This document shows positions 1 through 5,721 of a stretch of 5,721 nt of DNA, one piece after another. Where the stretch lies: NCBI GenBank assembly GCA_002393025.1, contig DGIE01000042.1:1-5721 (forward strand). Direction: 5' to 3'. The first letter of the stretch is position 1; every line of letters begins with the position of its first letter. Under the pieces are notes generated by a model. The model made no database searches and was not told the DNA's origin. It saw only the letters and a list, made by a program, of their open reading frames with translations. Made by a program: the position numbers and the translations under genes. Source of the stretch: Holosporaceae bacterium UBA3830. Lineage in GTDB: Bacteria; Pseudomonadota; Alphaproteobacteria; UBA3830.

Positions 1-196
1 CCAAAAACATATTCAAGAATATGACATCCACTGAATTGTTTTGCAAAGCATGCAAGGCCTCATTTTGGTTTGCTGCGGCTATAATTTCATGTCCATACAT
101 GGCCAACCTTCTTTTGAGTAAGGAACGTGCGCCCTCGCTGTCATCTACAATAAGTAACTTAGCTGGCCTATGAGCTGATACTTCATTATTTTCCAT
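1..196 (-). CDS. Response regulator receiver-domain protein, N-terminal part (cut by the window edge)
   Basis: The minus strand from ATG at 196 encodes at least 65 residues and runs off the left edge. Residues 13-65 read as the first half of a CheY-like receiver: a hydrophobic strand ending in the acidic pair (KLLIVDD, D18 D19), helix 1 (ARSLLKRRLAMYGHE), strand 2, helix 2 (NEALHALQNN) and strand 3 (DVIFL). In the family the acidic residues bind Mg2+, and an Asp at the end of strand 3 accepts phosphate from a histidine kinase. Here that position is N62 (codon AAT, complement of 11-13), 43 residues after D19, which is the usual spacing. Codon 66 begins with G, so the Pro usually found four residues after the Asp is absent too. 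An in-frame stop (complement of 215-217) lies upstream with no other ATG, which fixes the start. No strong Shine-Dalgarno is seen. The output domain, if any, is outside the window. The gene is divergent from the cyclase gene. The receiver fold is well supported; the lack of phosphorylation is inference. Confidence 0.85.
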   Translation of the reverse strand, partial: MENNEVSAHRPAKLLIVDDSEGARSLLKRRLAMYGHEIIAAANQNEALHALQNNSVDVIFLNMFL

Positions 197-357
197 ATCG
201 ATATCTATCCAAATTTATATAACCTATTACCAATAATATGATCTAATCGTTAAATTTTTTTTAAAATCTAAAAAAGGGGATTCATAATCGCTAATATTTT
301 CGTCGGAGTTTTACTAAATATTAATTTTTTTACATTAAGATAACACTGTAGAAAGAA
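197..357. promoter_or_regulatory. Shared AT-rich intergenic region between divergent signalling genes
   Basis: These 161 bases separate the start codons of the receiver gene (leftward) and the cyclase gene (rightward), so both promoters should lie here. The stretch is very rich in A and T, with T/A tracts around 254-276 and 324-331. No pair of hexamers matches sigma70 convincingly in either direction. The best rightward guess is TTTTAC (309-314) with TACATT (331-336), spacer 16. Leftward, a TATATAAAT-like element is seen on the complement around 213-221. It also holds an exact TTAA-N7-TTAA box and a near-perfect 10-bp direct repeat (TAATCGTTAA at 244-253, TAATCGCTAA at 285-294). No small gene is apparent. 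Confidence 0.5.
250..264. promoter_or_regulatory. Candidate CtrA-type binding box (TTAA-N7-TTAA)
   Basis: TTAA at 250-253 and TTAA at 261-264 are separated by exactly seven bases. This is the full consensus for CtrA, the cell-cycle response regulator of alphaproteobacteria. The box sits about 54 bases upstream of the receiver start codon and about 93 bases upstream of the cyclase start codon, a plausible operator position for either. The surrounding DNA is so AT-rich that a chance match is realistic: with A and T each near 0.4, about one in ten for a region this long. Confidence 0.3.
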
Positions 358-2502
358 ATGAGGTCTAAAGTGGCAAAGGAAAATGATGGTAGGACAACAG
401 ATAAAGGTGATGAGACAACAACAATTTCTGGTGAGACATCAAATACAATAACAAAAGCTACGGATAATATCTCTACAAAACCAATGGTTGAAGATACTAA
501 TCAAAATCTGAAAAATGTGAAACTTGAAGATCTTGATGACGAGGAAAATGAAGAAACTTTGCAGCAAGATTTAGCCAAGAGCAGTGATGAAATTGAGGAA
601 CAAATCACAAACTTAATTGCCACAGGGCACATGTTTAAAGCGCATGTGATAGCAAAAAAAGCATTTCAAAAACATCCGGAAAATGTAAACATAGCTCAAG
701 CCTATTCTTTAGTTTTACTGAAAACAGGAGCATTAGAAGAATCAAGAAAGTTACTTTATCCTATATTAAACGTGAATCCCGTTTTGGATGAAGCCACGGG
801 TGAAGAAATGATCACTGTGGATTCCCTACTTAATAGCCCGTTTTTGCAGACAGGAAGACCTGATATCATTGCAAATATTGGACATATTTTTAAGGAATCT
901 TGGAAGTATTCTCGACACTGTCGCGATTTGGAACTTGCAAAAGAACTGTATTTAGCTTCATTCAAGAGGGATCAAAAAACCAGTACAGGTATGAATGCCG
1001 CATGGTTATCTTGGTTGACAGGTGACGATGATCAAGCCAAACAACTAGCCGCAGCCGTATTGAGATTATTGCCTCCATATGGACTTGAAGCAAGTTTTTC
1101 CGAATTAATAGATTTAGCTGAGGCTCAATTGTTGCTAGGTCGCGAAGATGATGCTTGCAAATTATACGAAGATGCGATGAAAGCCAAAGATCAGACTGAT
1201 TATATATCTATAGTTTCCGCAAGGCAGCAGCTGTATTTTTTAAGAGAGGCAGGGTTTAAAGTCCCAAACGCTGCCTTGGATATTTTGGTTCCACCGACTA
1301 TCGTTGTGTTTACAGGACACTCTATAGATCATCCAAGTTTTCAAGTTTCATTATTTCCCCCAGATATAGAAGCAGATGTAAAGCGTATTATCACGGAGAA
1401 ATTGCAAGCCATAAATGCGAAAATCGGGTATAGCTCGGCATCGTGTGGTGCTGACATAATATTCATAGAGGCATTACAAGAGCTAGGGGGAGAAGTAAAT
1501 ATTGTCTTACCTTTTGCTATTCAGGATTTTGTTGAAAATAATGTCAGACACGCAGGTCCACGTTGGGAAAAAAGATTTGAAAGAGCGTTGGCAAATGCTC
1601 ATTCCGTGAGTTTTTCGTGCGAAGATAGATACCTAGGACATGATATGTTGTACAGATTTTCCAATCACGTGATGCATGGAAGTGCTGTTATGAGAGGAAA
1701 ATTTTTAACAACGGATCCTCATCTTATGGCGGTTTGGCATTCCAGGACAGATTCGCTGCCGGGAGGTCCTGCTGACTTTATAGACAGATGGTCAAACATT
1801 AGTACTTTACATCTGATTGACTTGGATGAATTGACAAATGAAAACGGTGCCACTGAACAGATAGATACAAATCTCATCAAACAACAAAAAACTTCGTTGT
1901 CATTTGATCCTTTTGTTTCGAAATCCCCGGAAAGGGTTATAAAATCAATGATGTTCTCGGACCTCCATGGGTACAGCAAATTACAGGATGAACATGTTCC
2001 ATCATTTTTGGATTTTCTCGAGAAGTTAAATCAAGCTATGGAAAAAATCGATGCAGATCTAGATTCAGTTAATACCTGGGGAGATGCAATTTTTGCTGTG
2101 GCTGATACAGCGACAAAAATAGCAGATTTTGGTCTTAGATATTGTGATATAATCGAGAGTCTGGGCAAAAAATATCCAGAGTTTCCATTTCCAATTAGAG
2201 CTAGGATTTCCCTGCATTCGGGGCCTGTATTTGTAGCTCAAGATCCTTTCATAAAGAAAGTTAATTTTTATGGAGGTCACATTAACAGGGCTGCAAGATT
2301 AGAGCCTGTTACGGCGGTAGGTCAGGTTTATGCTACACAACAATTTGTTTCACTTTTGCATGGAGAAACGAGTGACGAGAGAAATGAATATATCCAAAAG
2401 GGTTTAAAATATTATGATAGATATTCCACAGAATATGTTGGAGTAATTGCTTTAGCAAAGAGTTTTGGGCAACAAGAGGTTTATCATTTGCGCTGGAGAT
2501 AA
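358..2502 (+). CDS. Multi-domain class III adenylate/guanylate cyclase with TPR-like and SLOG-like sensor regions
   Basis: This 714-residue protein has no signal peptide or membrane segment, so it is probably cytoplasmic. Residues 1-82 are polar, rich in Thr, Asp, Glu and Lys, and look disordered. Residues 83-300 are paired helices of TPR type (for example AHVIAKKAFQKHPENV and ALEESRKLL). They resemble the bacterial 'TRAFs-binding'/TPR-S region, including GHIFKESW and the NAAW segment. Residues 312-480 look like a Rossmann-type SLOG/YpsA-like domain: VVFTGHSID, SCGADIIFIEAL, VNIVLPF, then a GGPADF segment. Residues 526-714 are a class III cyclase, which makes cyclic nucleotide and pyrophosphate from NTP. 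Metal ligands are D535 (FSDLHGYS) and D576 (NTWGDA); the transition-state pair is N643 and R647 (INRAAR). The usual base-selecting Lys/Glu and Asp/Cys positions are N572 and N636, so ATP or GTP preference cannot be called. An in-frame TAG at 349-351 makes ATG 358 the first possible start; GAAAG (351-355) is a weak ribosome-binding site. The cyclase call is strong; the sensor-domain calls are inference. Confidence 0.88.
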   Translation: MRSKVAKENDGRTTDKGDETTTISGETSNTITKATDNISTKPMVEDTNQNLKNVKLEDLDDEENEETLQQDLAKSSDEIEEQITNLIATGHMFKAHVIAKKAFQKHPENVNIAQAYSLVLLKTGALEESRKLLYPILNVNPVLDEATGEEMITVDSLLNSPFLQTGRPDIIANIGHIFKESWKYSRHCRDLELAKELYLASFKRDQKTSTGMNAAWLSWLTGDDDQAKQLAAAVLRLLPPYGLEASFSELIDLAEAQLLLGREDDACKLYEDAMKAKDQTDYISIVSARQQLYFLREAGFKVPNAALDILVPPTIVVFTGHSIDHPSFQVSLFPPDIEADVKRIITEKLQAINAKIGYSSASCGADIIFIEALQELGGEVNIVLPFAIQDFVENNVRHAGPRWEKRFERALANAHSVSFSCEDRYLGHDMLYRFSNHVMHGSAVMRGKFLTTDPHLMAVWHSRTDSLPGGPADFIDRWSNISTLHLIDLDELTNENGATEQIDTNLIKQQKTSLSFDPFVSKSPERVIKSMMFSDLHGYSKLQDEHVPSFLDFLEKLNQAMEKIDADLDSVNTWGDAIFAVADTATKIADFGLRYCDIIESLGKKYPEFPFPIRARISLHSGPVFVAQDPFIKKVNFYGGHINRAARLEPVTAVGQVYATQQFVSLLHGETSDERNEYIQKGLKYYDRYSTEYVGVIALAKSFGQQEVYHLRWR

Positions 2503-2513
2503 TTGGATAAGGA

Positions 2514-2542
2514 TTGGACTTTTATCTTAAAGCCTGTATAAT
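2514..2542 (+). promoter_or_regulatory. Sigma70-type promoter for valS-truA
   Basis: TTGGAC (2514-2519) and TATAAT (2537-2542) are separated by exactly 17 bases. The -10 hexamer is a perfect consensus match; the -35 keeps the key TTG but only three of six positions. Transcription would start near 2549, leaving a leader of roughly 45 bases before the valS ATG. The promoter lies wholly within the 92-bp gap after the cyclase gene, so valS and truA can be transcribed independently of it. No hairpin-plus-T-run terminator is visible in this gap, so read-through from the cyclase gene remains possible. Confidence 0.7.
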
Positions 2543-2584
2543 GCGACGGAGTCTTTGTGAGCGGTTGCTGTTCTTGTGGTGAAA

Positions 2585-2589
2585 GGGAG
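2585..2589 (+). promoter_or_regulatory. Ribosome-binding site of valS
   Basis: GGGAG ends five bases before the ATG at 2595, a good Shine-Dalgarno and spacing. An in-frame TGA at 2580-2582 excludes any start further upstream, so this site and ATG define the ValS N-terminus. Confidence 0.75.
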
Positions 2590-2594
2590 AAGAT

Positions 2595-5243
2595 ATGTTA
2601 GACAAGATTTTTGATGCAAAGTCATTTGAAGGGAACTTTTCGTTTGATAGAGAGGCATCTACCAGAGTTCCTGATGCAGAACCTTTTATGATTTTGCTTC
2701 CTCCTCCAAATATTACTGGAAGTTTACATATTGGTCATGCTCTTTGCTTTACACTTCAGGATATTGTTGCTCGTTATAAGAGATTGAAGGGATATGATGT
2801 TCTGTTTCAGCCGGGGATAGATCATGCGGGTATAGTTACTCAGTTATTGGTAGAGAAGCAAATTTATGCTTCCGGGGTAGAAAGGGGAGCTTTGACCCGA
2901 GAAAAGTTATTGAAGGAAATTTGGTTTTGGAAGGAGGATTCCAGCGGAGCAATTATTAATCAGCTAAAAAAACTTGGGATTTCTTGTGATTTTTCGAGAC
3001 TCAGATTTACTTTGGATGAAAAAAGTAAAAAAGCTGTGTCTAAGATATTTGTTAATCTGTATCGAAGTGGTTTGCTTTATCGAGGGCATCGGATGGTCAA
3101 TTGGGATCCATTGATTGGATCTGCAATTTCCGATTTGGAGGTAGTTGAAAAGGAGATAGAAGGACACCTGTGGCATATAAAATATGAACTTGAAAATGGC
3201 GAGGATTATATTACGGTAGCTACCAGTCGTCCGGAAACTATTTTCGGAGATGTTGCGGTTGCTGTAAATCCGAAAGACCCTCGTTACAAAAAATTTGTGG
3301 GTAAAAAAGTAAAGATTCCTTTGGTGGATAGGTTAGTTCCGGTGATTGAAGATAAGTATGCAGATCCTGAGAAAGGAACTGGAGCTGTCAAGATAACACC
3401 GGCTCATGATTTCAATGACTACGAGGTAGGGTTAAGGAACAAACTTCCGGTTATTGATATTTTTAATGAGAAAGCAGAACTAAATGAAGAGGTCCCTGAA
3501 ATGTTCCGAGGAATGGGGCGTTTTGAAGCAAGGAATAAGGTTGTTGATCTGTTGGAGAAAAAAGGAGCGCTGGTAAAAGTAGAGGACATTAAGCAAATTT
3601 TGCCTTTTGGTGATCGTTCGGGAGTTATTCTTGAACCAAGAATAACTAACCAGTGGTTTGTGAATGCTGAGAAATTAGCCCGTCCAGCAATTAGAGCTGT
3701 GAAAGAGGGAAAAATTAAGTTCATACCTAAGCACTGGGAAAATTTGTACTTTGAATGGCTAGGAAATATCAGACCATGGTGTGTGTCCCGGCAAATTTGG
3801 TGGGGGCACAGGATTCCTGCCTGGTATGGTCCGGATGGCCAGGTGTTTGTCGCTGAAAACGAAGATGATGCGAAAAAGCAAGCCTTGGAATTCTACGGTA
3901 AGCATGACGTAAAGCTAGTTCAAGATGAAGATGTTTTGGATACCTGGTTCTCATCTGGAATGTGGCCGTTTATCACTTTGGATTGGCCCGAGAATAGTAA
4001 AGATCTCAGCAGATTCTACTCCAATATGGTTGTTGTAACAGGATTTGATATTATCTTTTTCTGGGTCTCACGTATGATCATGATGGGAATGTATGCCATG
4101 AAGGAGGTGCCATTCAAAGAGGTATATATCCATGGCTTGGTGAGAGACAAACATGGCAACAAGATGTCCAAATCCAAGGGAAATGTTATAGACCCGTTGG
4201 TTCTTTGTGATAAGTATGGAGCTGATGCCGTTCGTTACACTTTGGCTTATATGTCTTCTCCTGGAAGAGATTTAAAAATGAGTGATCGGGTGGTTGAAAC
4301 TGGTCGAAATTTCCTTACGAAGCTATGGAACGTTGTGAGATTTGCTCAAATGAATGGTTGTGTATACAACGGTAGTTTTGATCCAAACGAGGTTACTCAC
4401 CCTTTGAATAAGTGGATCATAGTAGAAGCAAAGAATACAATTAGTGCCGTTGAGGAAGCATATAAAAGCTACAGATTTGATGATGCTGCCAGGTTGATCT
4501 ATCAAGGAGTTTGGAATTCTCTTTGCGATTGGTATATGGAGTTTGTGAAGACAATCTTACAGCAATCAGCCTTTACTGACGCGAGTGCTGAAGGCTATGA
4601 CTTGAATCAGACTTTATTAAAAAAAGACGTCAGGGACACAATGGCCTGGGTTATCGTTCAGTTTATAAGAGTTCTTTATCCTATCGCTCCGTTTATTTCC
4701 AAGAAGCTGAGCGGTGAGTTAGGAGCAGTGGAAATTGTCTGGCCGAAATTGGATAATATTCAATTAGATAGTACTGAGGCGGTAAAGCAAGTTGAATTGT
4801 TGAAGGAGATTATTACGTCGGTAAGATCTATAAAACAAAGTTTTCACATGCCGCAGAATGAGGAATTAAATGCTGTTTTGGATGGAAATACAGTTGAGTC
4901 TTCAACTTTTATACAGACTTACGATAAGATAATTTACAGAATGACAGGGGTTTCTTTTGTCGACAATGTCGCTATGAGTGTGCCAATTGTTTTGAATGGG
5001 GCTATTTTACGCATAGGTATTGATAGAAAAATCGATGTTCAAAAAGAAATTGCTGCCTTTAAAAAGGAAATGGATGATTGTGTAAAAATGAGAGATGCAG
5101 CCTTGTTCCGATTGAATAACGAGGACTTTATGAATAAAGCCACTGAAGAAGTGATATCCGAGCACAACAGGCGAGTTGAAGCGCTTTCTGAAAAAATTTC
5201 TAAGACGGAGTATATTATTCGCAGTTTGGAAGCCATGCAGTAA
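2595..5243 (+). CDS. valS: Valine--tRNA ligase (valyl-tRNA synthetase)
   Basis: This 882-residue class I aminoacyl-tRNA synthetase joins valine to tRNA-Val in the cytoplasm using ATP. The ATP-binding HIGH motif is at residues 45-48 (PPPNITGSLHIGHAL context) and KMSKS at 523-527, followed by GNVIDP. VNWDP is at 168-172. The editing (CP1) domain, which hydrolyses mischarged Thr-tRNA, spans roughly 190-340 with TSRPET (210-215) and HDFNDYEVG (271-279). The catalytic core resumes with WCVSRQIWWGHRIPAWY (395-411), DVLDTWFSS (446-454) and GFDIIFFWVSRMIMM (483-497). The anticodon-binding helical domain is about 604-720 (CDWYMEFVK, 644-652). A charged C-terminal coiled coil covers about 809-882, the tRNA-contacting arm typical of bacterial ValS. 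The length is normal for the family and all key motifs are intact. The segment 694-709 (LYPIAPFISKKLSGEL) departs from the usual LHPFMPFITEELW. It has its own promoter and is directly followed by truA. Confidence 0.98.
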   Translation: MLDKIFDAKSFEGNFSFDREASTRVPDAEPFMILLPPPNITGSLHIGHALCFTLQDIVARYKRLKGYDVLFQPGIDHAGIVTQLLVEKQIYASGVERGALTREKLLKEIWFWKEDSSGAIINQLKKLGISCDFSRLRFTLDEKSKKAVSKIFVNLYRSGLLYRGHRMVNWDPLIGSAISDLEVVEKEIEGHLWHIKYELENGEDYITVATSRPETIFGDVAVAVNPKDPRYKKFVGKKVKIPLVDRLVPVIEDKYADPEKGTGAVKITPAHDFNDYEVGLRNKLPVIDIFNEKAELNEEVPEMFRGMGRFEARNKVVDLLEKKGALVKVEDIKQILPFGDRSGVILEPRITNQWFVNAEKLARPAIRAVKEGKIKFIPKHWENLYFEWLGNIRPWCVSRQIWWGHRIPAWYGPDGQVFVAENEDDAKKQALEFYGKHDVKLVQDEDVLDTWFSSGMWPFITLDWPENSKDLSRFYSNMVVVTGFDIIFFWVSRMIMMGMYAMKEVPFKEVYIHGLVRDKHGNKMSKSKGNVIDPLVLCDKYGADAVRYTLAYMSSPGRDLKMSDRVVETGRNFLTKLWNVVRFAQMNGCVYNGSFDPNEVTHPLNKWIIVEAKNTISAVEEAYKSYRFDDAARLIYQGVWNSLCDWYMEFVKTILQQSAFTDASAEGYDLNQTLLKKDVRDTMAWVIVQFIRVLYPIAPFISKKLSGELGAVEIVWPKLDNIQLDSTEAVKQVELLKEIITSVRSIKQSFHMPQNEELNAVLDGNTVESSTFIQTYDKIIYRMTGVSFVDNVAMSVPIVLNGAILRIGIDRKIDVQKEIAAFKKEMDDCVKMRDAALFRLNNEDFMNKATEEVISEHNRRVEALSEKISKTEYIIRSLEAMQ
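5228..5232 (+). promoter_or_regulatory. Possible ribosome-binding site of truA inside the valS end
   Basis: GGAAG within the last valS codons ends 11 bases before the truA ATG, somewhat longer than ideal. Because the valS TAA directly abuts the truA ATG, terminating ribosomes may restart without a strong site of their own. Confidence 0.35.
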
Positions 5244-5721
5244 ATGTATAGATACAAATTAGTTGTTGAATATGATGGAACCCCATTTTCTGGTTGGCAG
5301 AGACAAATTGGGGCTTCCAGTGTTCAGCAATATTTGGAGGAATCTGTCCAACCTTTGACCAAGGATTTAGTGGTGATGAGTGGTGCGGGTCGTACGGATG
5401 CGGGAGTGCATGCTTTGGGTCAGGTTGCTCATTTTGAAACTGACAAGAATCTTGATCCATTTCGAGTTAAAGAATGTATGAATGCTCACTTAGCGGAGTT
5501 GCCGATAAGTGTTTTGTCGGTAGAGCAGGTGGACGAAAGCTTTCATTCCAGATTCAGCGCAATTGAAAGATTTTACCAGTATGAGATAGTAAATCGCAGA
5601 TCTAAGCTTGCTTTGGATATAAACAGGGCTTGGAAAATTTTAAAGCCGTTGGATGCGGATAAAATGAACGCGGTGGCTCAAATTTTGGTTGGTAAGCATG
5701 ATTTTTCATCTTTCAGAGCTA
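5244..5721 (+). CDS. truA: tRNA pseudouridine synthase A, N-terminal part (cut by the window edge)
   Basis: The first 159 codons of truA are present, about 60% of the usual 245-270 residues; the gene runs off the right edge with no stop. TruA converts uridines 38-40 in the tRNA anticodon stem-loop to pseudouridine. The N-terminus (YDGTPFSGWQRQ, residues 10-21) and the catalytic loop GAGRTDAGVHA (residues 47-57, nucleophile D52) are diagnostic. AHFET follows at 62-66, then FHSRFSA and RFYQYEIVNRR, and HDFSSFRA at the window end. The LALD segment after the NRR motif resembles alphaproteobacterial TruA as I recall it. The ATG immediately follows the valS TAA with no spacer, so the genes are almost certainly co-transcribed and probably translationally coupled. 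Both act on tRNA, which makes the operon functionally sensible. The visible part shows no frameshift or missing active-site residue. Confidence 0.96.
   Translation, partial: MYRYKLVVEYDGTPFSGWQRQIGASSVQQYLEESVQPLTKDLVVMSGAGRTDAGVHALGQVAHFETDKNLDPFRVKECMNAHLAELPISVLSVEQVDESFHSRFSAIERFYQYEIVNRRSKLALDINRAWKILKPLDADKMNAVAQILVGKHDFSSFRA

Noticed and set aside
254..276. T-tract followed by A-tracts, as a possible terminator or hairpin
   Set aside because: There is no GC-rich stem before the T run, and the stretch lies between two start codons where no transcript should end. It reads as generic AT-rich promoter DNA.
756..965. Minus-strand open frame inside the cyclase gene, and similar antisense frames inside the cyclase and valS genes
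   Set aside because: They lie fully within well-supported genes, have no recognisable motifs or ribosome-binding sites, and are shadows of the real coding frames.
2481..2502. TTATC...GATAA inverted repeat at the cyclase gene end, as a terminator
   Set aside because: The stem is only five A/T-rich pairs with a 12-base loop and has no T run after it; it would not be stable.
2543..2594. valS leader as a T-box or other riboswitch
   Set aside because: The leader is only about 45 bases from the predicted start, too short for a T-box, and shows no specifier-loop or antiterminator structure.
5215..5460. Minus-strand 81-codon open frame across the valS/truA junction
   Set aside because: It covers the diagnostic N-terminus and catalytic loop of truA on the other strand and shows no protein-family features.

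Overview
The window is visibly AT-rich bacterial DNA. It carries four protein-coding genes, two of them cut by the window edges, and no RNA gene, mobile element or CRISPR array. An alphaproteobacterium is the best fit. The ValS and TruA fragments read like alphaproteobacterial versions, for example the TruA stretch FYQYEIVNRR followed by LALD. An exact TTAA-N7-TTAA (CtrA-type) box lies in the intergenic region. The genus cannot be told from this sequence.

Left part (1-2502): a minus-strand gene enters from the left edge and encodes the start of a response-regulator receiver domain. It keeps the acidic pair but has Asn where the phospho-accepting Asp should be. Across a 161-bp, very AT-rich intergenic region, a divergent plus-strand gene encodes a 714-residue signalling protein. 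Its parts, in order, are a disordered acidic N-terminus, a TPR-like helical region resembling the bacterial 'TRAFs-binding'/TPR-S type, a Rossmann-like (SLOG/YpsA-like) putative nucleotide-sensing domain, and a C-terminal class III nucleotide cyclase domain. The cyclase keeps both metal-binding Asp and the transition-state Asn/Arg. It has Asn at both positions that normally select the purine base. The shared intergenic region suggests, but does not prove, that the two signalling genes are co-regulated.

Right part (2503-5721): a good sigma70-type promoter (TTGGAC, 17 bp, TATAAT) lies in the 92-bp gap and should drive valS (valyl-tRNA synthetase, 882 aa, complete). truA (tRNA pseudouridine synthase A, first 159 residues) follows immediately. 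The valS stop codon touches the truA start codon, and both genes are in the same reading frame. These two are a translation/tRNA housekeeping unit with no evident functional link to the signalling pair.

The most interesting material is the signalling half: a receiver that probably cannot be phosphorylated in the usual way, next to a multi-domain cyclase of uncertain substrate. Similar cyclase proteins exist in other bacteria as I recall the family, so this is an under-characterised family rather than a clearly new system.
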